64,000 nucleotides of DNA from Paragorgia papillata (Eukaryota > Cnidaria > Anthozoa > Scleralcyonacea > Coralliidae): the NCBI GenBank assembly GCA_035771165.1, contig JAWNZC010000259.1, positions 1,222,501-1,286,500 of the forward strand, in the 5' to 3' direction. This document shows positions 32,548 to 43,739 of the stretch, one piece after another. Every line of letters starts with the position of its first letter. Positions within the stretch are counted from its first letter, which is position 1. The notes beneath the pieces are model-generated. The model saw only the letters and a program-made list of their open reading frames with translations. It ran no database searches and had not been told where the DNA came from. The translations under genes and the position numbers were made by a program.

Positions 32548-32985
32548 GGATCTTACAAGATCTGATCTTGCCAAGATCTTACAAAATCCTACAAGATCTT
32601 TCAAGATCAGTCCTACAAGATCTTACAAGATTTTGCCAAACTATTACAAGATCTTGCCAAGACCTTACAAGAAGTTGCTAAGATCTACAAGAAGTTGCTA
32701 AGATCTTACAAGATCTTGGGAAGATCTTACAAAGTCCTACAAGATCTTACAAGATCTTGCCAAGATCTTACAAGATCTTGCCTTGATCTTGCCAGGAACT
32801 TGACAAGATCTTACCAAGATTTTGCCAAGATCTTGCCACGATTTTGGAAGATCTTATAAGATCTTGCTAAAATCTTATAAGATCTTGTAAGAAAAATCTT
32901 TTAAGATTTTTCTTAAGATCTTACAAGATTTTCCAAGATCATACAAGATCTTACAAGATCTTGACAAGATTTTCACATGGGTAGT
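32548..32985. repeat. AAGATCTT palindromic minisatellite, locus 1
   Basis: Dozens of copies of CAAGATCTTACAAGATCTTG-type units of 10-12 bp just upstream of gene 2. Related arrays lie at 34064-34785 and 43740-44150. Confidence 0.85.
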
Positions 32986-33264
32986 CTATATCCCTTCAAA
33001 CTCGATTACTATCTAATCAAATGATTAAAAAATTGTTGCTGGCTAATAACGTGATATGATAAAGCATTAATTCTTTGCTCTGGACCACTGTGATATTAGA
33101 CAAAGGTGAGACAGGTTGAGCAGCGTAACACGGTCTGCGCGTGTCTACGTCGAACGTCAAACACCGCGTGAGTAAAATAAATCCGTCCGCACAAAACAAT
33201 GAAATTCGTTATGACGAAACGACAAACCAAATTAACCAAAGATTGTTATTCTTTCTATTTATAG

Positions 33265-33325
33265 ATGTATATTCATCTTGTGTTCGTTGCTTTAATCGGA
33301 AGCTATCAATTTTGTCAAATAGACG
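33265..33325 (+). CDS. LRP-like gene 2: exon 1, signal peptide
   Basis: The ATG at 33265 opens M-Y-I-H-L-V-F-V-A-L-I-G-S-Y-Q-F-C-Q-I-D, a typical short signal peptide. Exon ends in phase 1 at a GTAAGA donor (33326). Phase and gap (183 bp) fit the next exon exactly. The ATG directly follows a good splice acceptor (TTCTTTCTATTTATAG), so there may be an upstream untranslated exon or a spliced leader. It starts a second copy of the LRP-like gene downstream of gene 1. Secretory entry is inferred from the hydrophobic core. Confidence 0.7.
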
Positions 33326-33508
33326 GTAAGAACTAGGTATATTCTCGGTACTTTTGTACTTATATGCCGGTCTGTAGCGTTTAAAAGAAATAAGTGCGCC
33401 TTACCCCCTACACCCCCACTAATAATAAACCTTGCTTACAAAAACTAAAAACTGAAAATTAGACATGCGTTTTTGACCTCATATTATTAATCTCAACTTT
33501 TCCGACAG

Positions 33509-33890
33509 GTGCATCTGGAGAATATATATATTATGCCAATGCCACTCACATCTCATACGTCTCTGTCAATGGAGGCGAATCGACAACAATCCTCTCAGCC
33601 GAAAGTGCCACATTAGGTTATGATGGAGTAAACTACAAACTGTGGTACTTTGATACCACTCCAGTAACTCTGTACAGCTCTAATTTGGATGGAAGCGACA
33701 AGCAGGCCGTTGAGTCGTCCTCTAACATTGGACCGTTTGCAGTCAATGGCGTAAACGCAACAGTTTATTATCTAAACAAACAAGAGGAAAATAAGGTTCG
33801 ATCGTTGTCATTCGCAGGGGCCTCTTTGCCAAACATCGCCAGTTTACAGGACTCAGATTATAAAGACATTGGAATTGATCCGTACAATCA
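33509..33890 (+). CDS. LRP-like gene 2: exon 2, first half of propeller 1
   Basis: Acceptor tccgacag, donor GTAAGT at 33891, phase 1 to phase 2. About 127 residues of repeated Y-Y/W-Y beta-blade pattern, with N-L-D-G-S-D-K and V-Y-Y-L-N-K motifs like the LDLR class B Y-W-T-D repeats. It aligns with exon 5 (55740-56118), including the D-P end before the phase-2 splice. Extracellular ligand-binding type module; partner unknown. Confidence 0.8.
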
Positions 33891-34063
33891 GTAAGTCTTT
33901 TTCAAAAATTGTTTTGTTTAACAGAGAAACATGACAGAAGCTTTCACCAAAAAAAAGCAAACGTATAGTCTTTATTTCATTCCAGGAGAAAATTGAATGC
34001 CTTATTAAGGCGTACGCAAATGAACATGCATAAATGCGGTGTTACCCATGCAGGTTCAACATC

Positions 34064-34785
34064 TTGGCAAGATCTTGCAAGATCTTGCCAAGATCTTGCC
34101 AAGATCAAAAAAATGATTTTCTTGCCATGATCTTGCTACGATCTTGCCAAGATCTTGCTACGATCTTGCCAAGATTTTTATATATAATTTTAATATGATC
34201 TTGCCAAGATCTTGCCAAGATCCAAAAATGATGTTCTTGCCAAGATCTTGGCAAGATCATGCTACGATCTTGCTACAATCTTGCCAAGATTTTTATATAT
34301 AATTTTAATATGATCTTGCCAAGATCCTGCTACGATCTTGCCAAGATTTTTATATATATATAATTTTAATATGATCTTGCCAAGATCTTGTCAAGATCTT
34401 GCTACGATCTTGCCAAGATTTTTATATATAATTTTAATATGATCTTGCCAAGATCCAAAAAATGATTTTCTTGCCATGATCTTGCCAAGATCTTGCTACG
34501 ATCTTGCCAAGATTTTTATATATAATTTTAATATGATCTTGCCAAGATCTTGCCAAGATCCAAAAGATGATTTTCTTGCCATGATCTTGCCAAGATCTTG
34601 CTACGATCTTGCCAAGATTTTTATATATAATTTTAATATGATCTTGCCAAGATCTTGCCAAGATCTTGCTACGATCTTGCCAAGATTTTTATATATAATT
34701 TTAATATGATCTTGCCAAGATCCAAAAGATGATTTTCTTGCCATGATCTTGCCAAGATCTTGCTACGATCTTGCCAAGATTTTTA
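34064..34785. repeat. AAGATCTTG minisatellite with higher-order unit, locus 2 (gene 2 intron)
   Basis: CTTGCCAAGATCTTG units with seven recurrences of a longer block (CTACGATCTTGCCAAG, then TTTTTATATATAATTTTAAT). Dyad-symmetric and able to fold. Confidence 0.9.
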
Positions 34786-35564
34786 TTATTTATTTTTGTT
34801 TGACGACTGATAGGATAACTATAATACTGTGTTATCACAATGCTAAATGGTTGGCTTCGGGGCAAAACAACCGGAGACACACTTGGCGCATTTGACATTT
34901 TCTTACATCCGATAAGATTTGAAGTTGTGCGATTCCGGCGCTTTATTGTTTTCTAACCAATAACGTTCTTATAAAACCATCACGTGCGTTGCCAGATGCC
35001 ACGAGCTTGCCAACTGCGTGCCAACACCCTGCATTCTTGTTCATAACTTTATCGTCGCGCCGCGTCAAATCTGCTCAGTCACTATACAGAATCGAGAGAA
35101 ACGTTTGGAATGACTTGCCGAACTATAGTAAATAAGACTTCTGAAGGTAAGTTCTTTGTTTGTTTTATATTACAACAGTTAACGAATCCGTATTATGTTT
35201 AAATCATAGACATTGTGTCATTTGCTCTCGGTTACCTCCTGCGCAGCGAACTAAAAAATGAACACCTGCCGGAGCGCAATCAATTTGAAATAGTAGTTCA
35301 AAACGAAACTCTCCTTTTCTTCTGCATAATCATAATGTTAACAAATGCTTAAACGTTATTTAGTGATAATGGTGACTCTCTGCGTCGAAGAGACAAAAAC
35401 CGATTGGCGGTACAATGACAATTTGTTTCTATATATTTGACACCGCAGCCTGTATGCGTTAAAGCTTCCTTAGTTGGGTTTCAATATTCCGCCAAGTTGC
35501 CCACTACAAAGACAAGTCGCACACAACGTTTGCTGTTATTACATATGAAAACATTCACTGCAAT
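34786..35564. other. Gene 2 intron, nothing recognised
   Basis: No exon or element structure supported between the minisatellite and the BEL element. Confidence 0.4.
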
Positions 35565-35568
35565 CAGA

Positions 35569-35842
35569 TGTCGGGAAGAGGATTATTTAGGACCCCAACA
35601 AAACCCGACGCTTGAAGGATGAATATGAACTTTTAAGTATTATAACAAATTACAAAATCACGGTGTTTTACGTTTCTCACTCACTCACGATGTTCTACAG
35701 TCTCCCAAGATCTCGAACCAAAAATCACAATGTCTTTCATTTAGTCTCTCCTCAGTCCTTTTCTCACGCTGCCTAGCTAAAAATAACCTTGTCTCAGGTT
35801 CCATTGTTCTAATTATTACATTACAATCTGCACTTTACCACA
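35569..35842 (-). repeat. BEL element 3' LTR
   Basis: 274 bp. On the element strand it is directly preceded by a purine tract (AGGGGGAGAG, 35843-35852), the polypurine primer of plus-strand synthesis. Confidence 0.92.
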
Positions 35843-35964
35843 CTCTCCCCCTATTGGACTTTCATTAAAGTCAAATATATAACTGCAGTATAATAATAAT
35901 TAACCGAAACGGTTCAATATTAGAGAACTAATTGTAAGTATATGATTATAGTCAAACTTTTAAA

Positions 35965-36483
35965 CTAATGTTCCTCCGCTTCTTCGCCAGCTATGAGTCG
36001 AATGTTCTCCCTTGCAACCGATGCCGCGCGTCTTCTTGGTACAAATTCGCGAGCTGTTGCATTCAAGTCGTGCTTCTTCTTCGTTCGATCGCATGATAAT
36101 TCCAGGGGATAAAGATGTTGGATAGTCCGTTCTAGAAAAGATTTGCCAGCTCTTAATCGAACTGCTCGCACAATCCCATCTCTGCCTTTTATCAATCTTT
36201 CGACAATTCCAATTTTCCATTTCCCACGATTTCGCTCGTCTCCCTTGATCAGAACAACGTCCCCGGGTGTAACGTTCATTTCTTTGACTTGACTCTTCAT
36301 GTTATGTCGTTCTCTCAAGGTTTTCAAGTACTCGGATGACCATCTTGACCACCAGGCATCTTTACATTTCTGTAAATACTTGGCTCTTTTTCTCAGGTCA
36401 GTGTTGTCGTCTGTGAGGTCTGCGCTCTCTGGAATTGTGTTGGGTCGTCCAACCATCAAGGCGTGTGGCGTTAAGATTGGCAT
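35965..36483 (-). pseudogene. BEL pol C-terminal (DUF5641-like) part
   Basis: Carries L-T-P-H-A-L-M-V-G-R-P, W-W-S-R-W-S-S-E-Y-L, then P-G-D-V-V-L-I-K and G-K-W-K-I-G-I-V, the typical C-terminal domain after the BEL integrase. It is separated from the integrase frame by a single in-frame stop near 36490 and otherwise continues in register. Confidence 0.88.
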
Positions 36484-36495
36484 TTGAATATCATC

Positions 36496-37908
36496 CTACA
36501 CGTAACTCAACGGTCGGTTGTTTAGAACTGTTTCAATATCCAGCAGTACATCTTCTAGCTTGTCCCAGCTCAGGTGGGCTTTTCCCGCAGTCTTGTACAA
36601 TGCTTGCTTCACCAACCCGACCATTCTTTCGAATTGCCCACCCCACCAAGGGGCTCGGCTGAGGTTGAATTGCCAGACTATCTTCTGCTTTGCTAGCCAG
36701 TCATGTAACTGTTCGTCCTTCGTAGCCTTGCGCAACCACGTTGCTGCGGCGACGAAAGTCTTTCCATTGTCTGAATAGATTCTGTCAGGCCGACCACGCC
36801 TCGCGATGAAGCGTTTCAGACTTCGGATGCACTTTTCCGTTGTTAAATCTGGTAGCAACTCCAAATAAAGCGCTCTCGTCAAACTGCAAGCATAAAGCAA
36901 GATGTATGATTTCTTCTCCTGACATTTCTTTCCACGATATAATATTGGACCGGCATAGTCAATGCCAACGACTTGAAACGGCATTGACCCTTCAGTTCGA
37001 TCGCGTGGAAGGTTTCCAGTAGGTGGTTGAGCGAACGCTGTTGCTTGATACCGTTTGCAACCAAAGCATCCCTTGATTAGGCGTTTGGTGAAGCTTCGGA
37101 GACGTGGAATCCAGTAATCATTTCTAACTGCTGTCATTGTGAGTCCGACTCCCCCATGGAGAGTTTGCTTGTGAGCGTCCATCACTAGCTTTTCAGTGAA
37201 CGTTGACTTGTCAGGCAAGTATATCGGGTAGTCGCCTTGAATTCGACCTCGACATTCGTATATACCACGATCGTTTGGTTGTAGATTCAATCTTAGTTGA
37301 TCTTCCTGGAATTCATTTGTCCCTTGGCATCTCCCTTGTACCCTCTTTATCCAGAAGTCAACTTGAACTTTGGTCTCCTCTGTTGTCAAAGGACCTTTGT
37401 TGCGCAATGAACGCGTCACCTTGCAATTGCTGATGAACCTTGCTACCCATGCTGTTATCCGTATAGTTTTCCAAAACTCATACTTCTCCAACACCTTATC
37501 TAGCCTGTCTTGCTGTTGGATTGCCACCGCCAATACTTCGCTCACCGTCTTGGCTTCTGACTCGGTTTCTGAGGTTGAACTAGTAACAATGTTCTGAGGC
37601 CAATCATCTGGGTACTGCAACCAAACTGGTCCATTCCACCAAAGTTTGGACAGTTGATCCGCTGATGCACCACGACTTCCCACATCAGCTGGGTTTTCGG
37701 ACGTTGGAACATGTCTCCAGTGGATGTACTGTTTTTCTTGAATCTTTTTCACTCTGTTTCGGACGAACTGCTTATATTCCCCGTTGCCTTTGATCCAGTG
37801 CAGAGCAACCGCGCTATCCAGCCAACAATATGTGTCTCGAATGGGAAGGGGTTGAAGTGCTTCTTTTACGTTGTGCAGAAGATTAACCGACATGTGCCCA
37901 GCTACCAA
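36496..37908 (-). pseudogene. BEL pol: RNase H end and integrase
   Basis: The N-part has W-L-D-S-A-V-A-L-H-W-I (RNase H type) and H-V-P-T-S-E-N-P-A-D. A zinc-binding H-K-Q-T-L-H-G...C-F-G-C part follows. The DDE core is visible as V-G-I-D-Y-A-G-P, Y-S-D-N-G-K-T-F and W-G-G-Q-F-E-R-M. Frame breaks on both sides make it non-autonomous as written. Confidence 0.9.
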
Positions 37909-38115
37909 CTCTAGTCTTGGTATTGTTAGACCTTTCTTGGACAGGCGTGATCTTGACGTTAGCAGCCCTTGGTTAGTGCACGATGATTGGTAGACAACGG
38001 CGTACGCGGCTGTGGAGACTCCTTTCGCGCTTGAATCACCGAATACATGCAGGTCGATTGCTTTTATTTCTTCTCGGTCTGCTGTTAGGCTTCTTGGTAT
38101 TTCGACTTTTGAGGG

Positions 38116-38499
38116 TTATTTTCGTTCCCAGTGGAGCCACTTTTCTTGCAGGTTACTCGGAAGTAGTTTATCCCAGCCAATACGGAGATCACATGCTTCT
38201 CTGTATAACACTTTGCCCGCTAGCGTCACTGGTGAAACCAGGCCAAGTGGATCATAACACTTCGCAATCTTTCCAAGTATCCCTCTTTTGGTTGGTTCGG
38301 CTGGTTGGGCAGGAAAAGTCACTCCAATTGTATCTTTAGTCTTGTCCCACGTCAATCCAAGCAATCTTGTTTCTCCTTTCTTGACACCCAATTGTTCTTT
38401 CGCGTAGCTTTGTTCAGGTGCACTTGACGGCTGGTTTTCTATCTCAAGGGTTGGGTCATTCGAGTGCCACTTGTGTAATTCAAAAACCCGCTTCACCAA
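38116..38499 (-). pseudogene. BEL pol: segment between RT and RNase H (frame-broken)
   Basis: Continues the RT in another frame (overlap near 38480-38499) with L-L-G-L-T-W-D-K and Y-D-P-L-G-L-V-S-P-V-T, the region after the RT of Pao polymerases. Stops at 38116; the next open piece begins at 37908. Confidence 0.85.
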
Positions 38500-40249
38500 A
38501 GATTGATATGGCTGACTCTTTCAGATATTGGGCGTTACTCGTCGTCTCTCCTCCACCAATCAGATCATCTACGTAAAGACTTCGCTTAACTTCTTGCACC
38601 ACGTCTGGAAACTTAGACTCACAGTTTTCGAGATGCTGTTCGATTACTCCACCGAGTAAGAATGGTGATGGTGCCAATCCGAATAGTGCTCGAGTAAATC
38701 TTAGCGTTTCAATTTCCTTTGTCACGGTGTCTTTCAACCAATGGAATCTCATTGCATCCCTGTCTTCTTCTTTGACTCGCACTTGCAGGAATGCTTGCTT
38801 TAAGTCGCCAGCAACTGCCACAGGATACAATCGATTTCGGATGAGGACACTCCACAAAAGGTTTTGTAGCGGTGGTCCTGTCTCCAGACAGTCGTTAAGG
38901 GATGGTGCCTTTTCATGAGCTTTGGCTGAGGCATCATATACGATACGAATCTTGGTAGTTTCAGATGTTTCACGTATCACAGGCTTGTGTGGGATGTAGA
39001 ATTCTTTCTTTGGTGTGTTGCTTGAAACTGTGACCTTTTCTACAATTCCCTGCTCAATCTGGTCTCGAATGATGGCATCATATTTGGTCATCAATTCAGG
39101 TTGTTTCTCTAGTTTCTTTACCAGGTTTCCAAGCCGTTTAACACTGCCCTGTTCGTTACTAGGCAAAGGTGGATGATTTGCTTTCCAAGGTAGCCCTGTC
39201 TCGAACCACCCTTCAGGACTTCTTACTAGCTGCTCTTTGAAGTCTTCATACACACTCTTTTGGTCACCCTCAGGTCTATCTTCCAGTCCTAGGACATCCA
39301 ATCTGCTCAATAACTCGTAGTCGCTGCTTGATGTTTGCGTCAAAAACACAGTTGACAGATCAGCTTCGGTTCCGGGAGACATAATTGTCCATCCAAGGTG
39401 TGTTAACTCAGCTACCGGTTCTCCGGGTTTTCCCACTCGTGGCTCAGTTTGCATCTTGATTCGGGCATAGTCGCTGGCTCCTAGGATTAAATGTACAGGG
39501 AGTTCTTGCTTCTTGTCGGTCTCATCCATGTTTACCCCATTCAAGTACGGAAACTCTGCCATCATACCATCATACTTTGGATTCTTCAAGGACAGTAGCA
39601 CAGCTCGATCAACTTTAGTAACTTCTGTGTTAAGGAAAAAGTCTTCTTTTAAGTTGTGGATTTCCAGATCATACACTTTAGTGATTCGGTTGACAGTGTG
39701 CATCATCATCTCTATTCTTTTAGACTCTCTTCGAATAGGATTCTTGTTTAGGCGGTCGAGTAAGGAAGCAGATGCGTATGAGCTGCCAGCTCCAGTGTCT
39801 AGGAGGGCACGACACTTGATTCCACTGACATTTACTATTACCACTGGGTAGACAACGGAACCTTTCCCAGTTGCTGCAAGCAAGTTCTCAGAGGCTTTGT
39901 CGCAAATTGAGGAATGATGTCTCATCTTGCAAAATTGACAAACAGACTTGCTGCGACATTCAGCTGCTTTGTGCTTTATACCAGTGCAATTAAAGCACAG
40001 TTGTTTGACGCTCAGTTGTTTCTTCCGGTCTTCTATGGTGGTCACTTTCTCGCAGTCAACTGACTTGTGTTGATCGCTTCCACAGTAGACACATGGCTTG
40101 GGTTTCCACTCTTGTTGTTTGGTCTGATAGGCTCTGCTATGTTTCTTTCTCTCTGTCTGTTCTTGGTCATTTTTGCGTTCACTTGTCTTAATAGGGTTTC
40201 TTTCAGTCATGAAACTCCCATTCTTGCCAATTGTCGTCAGTGCGGACAA
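38480..40249 (-). pseudogene. BEL zinc knuckles, protease and reverse transcriptase
   Basis: About 590 residues: three cysteine-histidine knuckles (C-V-Y-C, C-F-N-C, C-Q-F-C), aspartic protease A-L-L-D-T-G-A-G-S-S-Y, RT with D-L-K-Q-A-F-L-Q-V and the Y-V-D-D-L catalytic box. It overlaps the gag frame end (40203) by 47 bases, so gag and pol were probably joined by frameshifting or read as one polyprotein before damage. Confidence 0.92.
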
Positions 40250-40931
40250 GATCGCCTCTTATCCCTTCTAGCTTGTCGATTGTCGCTCTTACGTAGCCGT
40301 TTACTTCTTTGATTTTCCCGAGTGTTTCCAATGACTGAACGCTAGATACAAGCTTTTCGTAAAAATCGTGTATTTTCGTTGCTTGGATACCATTGATAGT
40401 AGGCAAAGACATGATGTTTTGTACATACGCGTTGACGATTTCGCTTGGTTTTCCGTATTTAGTTTTTAAAATGTTTTTTGCTCTTTCATAACCTTCAGTA
40501 GTGAAAGGCAGTCCGTCAATGGTTACACGTACTTTAGGCTCGAGAAGTTCTTTCAAATATGAAAATTTCGTTACCTTTGCGATATCTGCTCCGTCTATTT
40601 CCGTCTCAAATTGACTCCAGAATCTCAACCAATCGGTCGGTGTGCCTTTAAACTTTGTGATAACAAGTTTTGGTAGCCTCGTGTTGGTCTTCGTTTCCTT
40701 TCCTTGCTTTTTAGAGCCTTCTTGTGTCTTCTTTTCATATTGGAGCTTTTGTTCCAATTTGGCCTCTTCAAATCGCATTTCTTGTTCGAACTGTTGTTGT
40801 CGAAGCTGTGCCGCCAACTGTTGTTCTTCTTGTTTATTTCGTTCGATTTCGATCTTGTTCGCTTGCTTAATGGATTCTTTCAACTCTAGTATACTTTGCT
40901 CGAATTCAGCCACCTTACCTTCAATCTCCAC
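40203..40931 (-). pseudogene. BEL gag (DUF1759-like)
   Basis: A Q/E-rich coiled-coil N-part, then L-P-K-L-V-I-T-K-F-K-G-T-P-T-D-W-L-R-F-W, the capsid-type gag start of BEL/Pao. Its frame extends upstream past the first ATG (E-N-G-E-N-P-D-E-I-R-K-W), while the preceding ORF (41182-40976, coiled coil) is in another frame, so gag is also broken near 41000. Confidence 0.9.
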
Positions 40932-41221
40932 GCTCCACTTGCGAATTTCATCTGGGTTCTCGCCATTTTCTATCTTTAGGCTACCTCTTGAATATTAACT
41001 TCAAACTCGTGGACTTCTTCTAACTTATTTTGTAGCGTTTTTAGTTTCCTTTCCATTGTAGGGACATGTCGTTTTCCCAGGATGTTCGGTACGTCTTCAT
41101 TGGTAAACTTCAACATTTGTACTTTGTTTTCGATCGCTTTCAATAATCCCTCGAGCGTCGCCATCTCGATAATTTGTTTCAAAATATAGTTGTCTCACGT
41201 TGTAAATGCAGTCACGAATCC

Positions 41222-41235
41222 CGTCGGAGGTGCCA
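41222..41235 (-). other. BEL primer-binding site
   Basis: On the element strand, TGGCACCTCCGACGGG starts four bases after the 5' LTR, complementary to the CCA end of a tRNA that I do not identify. Confidence 0.7.
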
Positions 41236-41239
41236 CTTT

Positions 41240-41513
41240 TGTCGGGAAGAGGATTATTTAGGACCCCAACAAAACCCGACGCTTGAAGGATGAATATGAA
41301 CTTTTAAGTATTATAACAAATTACAAAATCACGGTGTTTTACGTTTCTCACTCACTCACGATGTTCTACAGTCTCCCAAGACCTCGAACCAAAAATCACA
41401 ATGTCTTTCATTTAGTCTCTCCTCAGTCCTTTTCTCACGCTGCCTAGCTAAAAATAACCTTGTCTCAGGTTCCAATGTTCTAATTATTACATTACAATCT
41501 GCACTTTACCACA
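41240..41513 (-). repeat. BEL element 5' LTR
   Basis: 274 bp, differing from the other LTR at two positions (AGACCTCG for AGATCTCG, TTCCAATG for TTCCATTG). Confidence 0.92.
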
Positions 41514-41517
41514 CAGA

Positions 41518-42054
41518 TATAAGTATTTTGCTGTGACTCTATATCGTCTGTAAACTCAATCAAAGAATGGCGCTACGCCAATATTATAAAGTATATTAAT
41601 GAAAACCAAGACAATTTTCCGCTTTGGCTACAGTCAACTGTATTGTCGTGCGTTTACTTTATTCTTTAATCAATGTTTTCTTTCCATCGCATGTCTAATA
41701 CTAACTGAACAACATGCGGCTCCAGAAAATTTATGATTCTGTTATTTTCAAAATAATGAAGAAATTTTGGCAAGATGATTTTTTATATAGACTTAAATAT
41801 AGTTTCTACGCCAACGGCTAATATGGATTAAAGGCTGCGAAAAGCCGAAAAGACAATCAAATAATCAATAGGTAACAAGACAAAGTTTGCGTGACGAAAC
41901 GAATATTTCTCGCTAGTATACTGGTCAATAATCCCTCATAAACGTGGGTACATTTAAAAGAGTTATATAACAGTGAACTGGTTTCATCATTTTCTAAAAC
42001 TACAGTATTTATTTCCTTCCATTTCTCATGTTCTTTACTACTTATATGTTGCAG
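41518..42054. other. Gene 2 intron, nothing recognised
   Basis: No exon with usable sites was found that could precede the BEN exon. Confidence 0.4.
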
Positions 42055-42232
42055 TGGCATGGAAACATCAATCTCATGACAGTGAATGCACCACCAAAGG
42101 AACCTGGAAAATGTGCGATTAGGTTGTTGAGTTGCCTGTTCACAACTAATGAACTGGAAGGTGGAATTGTTTTCCACCCAAGAAGATCCCCCAAAGTACC
42201 ACTGGATCCAGTGAGAGTGACAAAAATGTTTG
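42055..42232 (+). CDS. BEN-domain protein, penultimate exon
   Basis: Acceptor tatgttgcag, donor GTATGT, ends in phase 1. Encodes L-L-S-C-L-F-T-T-N-E-L, then K-V-P-L-D-P-V-R-V-T-K-M-F, the helix and P-L-D-P pattern of a BEN domain (DNA or chromatin binding, in transcription factors and also in some mobile elements). The next exon joins in phase. Upstream exons are not seen, so this is a partial gene, nested in a gene 2 intron on the same strand. Confidence 0.6.
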
Positions 42233-42601
42233 GTATGTAATTTTCTACATTTAACCACAATTACTACAATTTTCTACAATTAACAGTGTGTTAGATAGCC
42301 ATGCAGTGCTAGACTAGGTGAATGGTGTTAGCTTCAAGGTATAATAAAAAATTAAGTATTTAACTTATATATATATATATATAGCTACATCAGCATGTAA
42401 TTTAGTATCGAAACTTTGGTGTGGTATATTGAAATAACAATAAAAAATTAAGTATATAACTTTAATACCGTATATTATTAAGTAATTTAACTTAAAATGT
42501 AATTTAGTACTGAAGTTTTGGTGCGGAATTATTGTTATAGTGCAATTAATAATGAAAAAGCTTTGAGTACTGATGTAACTTAATTAATTACAAGCTTTTA
42601 A

Positions 42602-42749
42602 GCTGGATTTTCACTAAGTGTAAAATGTCGCGCGCTTGACTTTTCTATTGTACAAATTGAATAGTTTTCTACTTAATTTCACATGAAAACTCACAAGACA
42701 AAAGAAAAATGTCGAGCGTGCAACATTTTACACTTAGTGGAAATCCAGC
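42602..42749. mobile_element. TTAA-flanked MITE (piggyBac-like)
   Basis: TTAA on both sides (42598-42601, 42750-42753). Inverted ends GCTGGATTTTCACTAAGTGT and ACACTTAGTGGAAATCCAGC. 148 bp, inside the BEN gene intron. Confidence 0.8.
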
Positions 42750-42811
42750 TTAAGATGTGCCTTAGCAACTGGTACTGTGCTTATTCCATTTTTAAATATA
42801 TTTTTATATAG

Positions 42812-42954
42812 ATGTCCTGAATGCCAAATATACTCCTGGAAAAATTAAAAAATGTCGCCAGATGATTGTTGATGCATGCAATCAAAAATGCCGAGACACT
42901 CTGAGAAAATCAAAAAGTGCTACTCAAACCACCATTAATACATGTACTAGCTGA
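42812..42954 (+). CDS. BEN-domain protein, last exon
   Basis: Acceptor ttttatatag, joins in phase 1: D-V-L-N-A-K-Y-T-P-G-K-I-K-K-C, then I-V-D-A-C-N-Q-K-C-R, as at the end of BEN domains. A basic/serine-threonine tail follows and TGA at 42952. AATAAA follows at 42958, giving a coherent gene end. Confidence 0.6.
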
Positions 42955-42957
42955 ATT

Positions 42958-42963
42958 AATAAA
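42958..42963 (+). terminator. Poly(A) signal of the BEN gene
   Basis: AATAAA four bases after the stop codon. Confidence 0.5.
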
Positions 42964-42973
42964 CCAGACCTGT

Positions 42974-43199
42974 TACAGTCATTTGCAACTCACTTTTCAC
43001 CAAAATCTTCGGAAGTTCGTTCTGAAGTTCGCAAGTTCGTTGGGAAGTTCGTTTTGAACTACGCATTTGATTGACTGCTAGGAACCAAGCAACCAATCAA
43101 ATGCAGAGTTCAAAATGAACACGAACTTCCAAATGAACTTGCGAACTTCGGAATGAACGTCCGAAGATTTGGGTGAAAAGTGAGTTGCAAATGACTGTA
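42974..43199. mobile_element. TA-flanked palindromic MITE
   Basis: Starts TACAGTCATTTGCAACTCAC and ends GTGAGTTGCAAATGACTGTA. 226 bp, with internal GAAGTTCG repeats. TA ends recall Tc1/mariner targets. Confidence 0.75.
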
Positions 43200-43739
43200 T
43201 ACATAGACCTCTTAGTAATAGAACCAATTCTCAAACTTTCTTGTATTTTACTGTTGAATAACGTTTTAATATATTTACTGTACAATGAGCCAGTGTTGGT
43301 GTATGACCAATTATCTGGGGAAAGAGACTGTAAATATGCAACTTTAATTAATTGTCAGCAATATTCATCACTTTTCATTAAAATCTTTCAAAGATTACAA
43401 AGATACAAAAACCCAAACATGAGATTTATTAAATTTGGCTTAAAAGTAAGCTGGTTTGTGGTCTCTCGCCACCATTACTTTGGTATTATTGGTCTACTTT
43501 TAACACCAAGCCAAGGCTTAGTTCTGATAACAAGGGCATGCATGGATGCTAACCTGCATTTACCCCATTCTTATTACATAATTTATTTTATACATTAATT
43601 GACATATTACATTGATTTCATGAAAGTATAATATATAAATTTGACTCTGATTGTTAAGTTGTATTCATTTTCTCTGTCTAGATTGTGCTGTGATCTTAGA
43701 AATATCTTGTCAGTCGTTTTTTGTCATGATTCAGGTTGT
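43200..43739. other. Gene 2 intron, nothing recognised
   Basis: A 141-codon open frame is present but has no recognisable content or splice context. Confidence 0.4.

Larger units (their letters stand above)
35569..41513 (-). mobile_element. BEL/Pao LTR retrotransposon, complete but frame-broken
   Basis: Two 274-bp LTRs (35569-35842, 41240-41513) differ at two positions in my comparison. They start TGTCGGG and end ACCACA. CAGA is duplicated on both sides (35565-35568, 41514-41517). Reading minus strand: primer-binding site, gag, CCHC knuckles, protease, RT, RNase H, integrase, C-terminal domain. The order protease-RT-RNaseH-integrase with DUF1758, DUF1759 and DUF5641-like parts is BEL/Pao. 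It sits in the large intron of gene 2, antisense to it. Confidence 0.95.

Noticed and set aside
32548..32985. CRISPR-like array
   Set aside because: Eukaryotic DNA, unit of 10-12 bp without unique spacers.
34434..34898. Repeated A-R-S-W-Q-D-H and I-L-P-R-S-C frames (also 43740-44329)
   Set aside because: Frames made by the AAGATCTTG minisatellite. Repeat multiples keep them open, with no start or splice context.
43173..43598. 141-codon + strand ORF
   Set aside because: Starts inside a MITE, AT-biased composition, no recognisable content.
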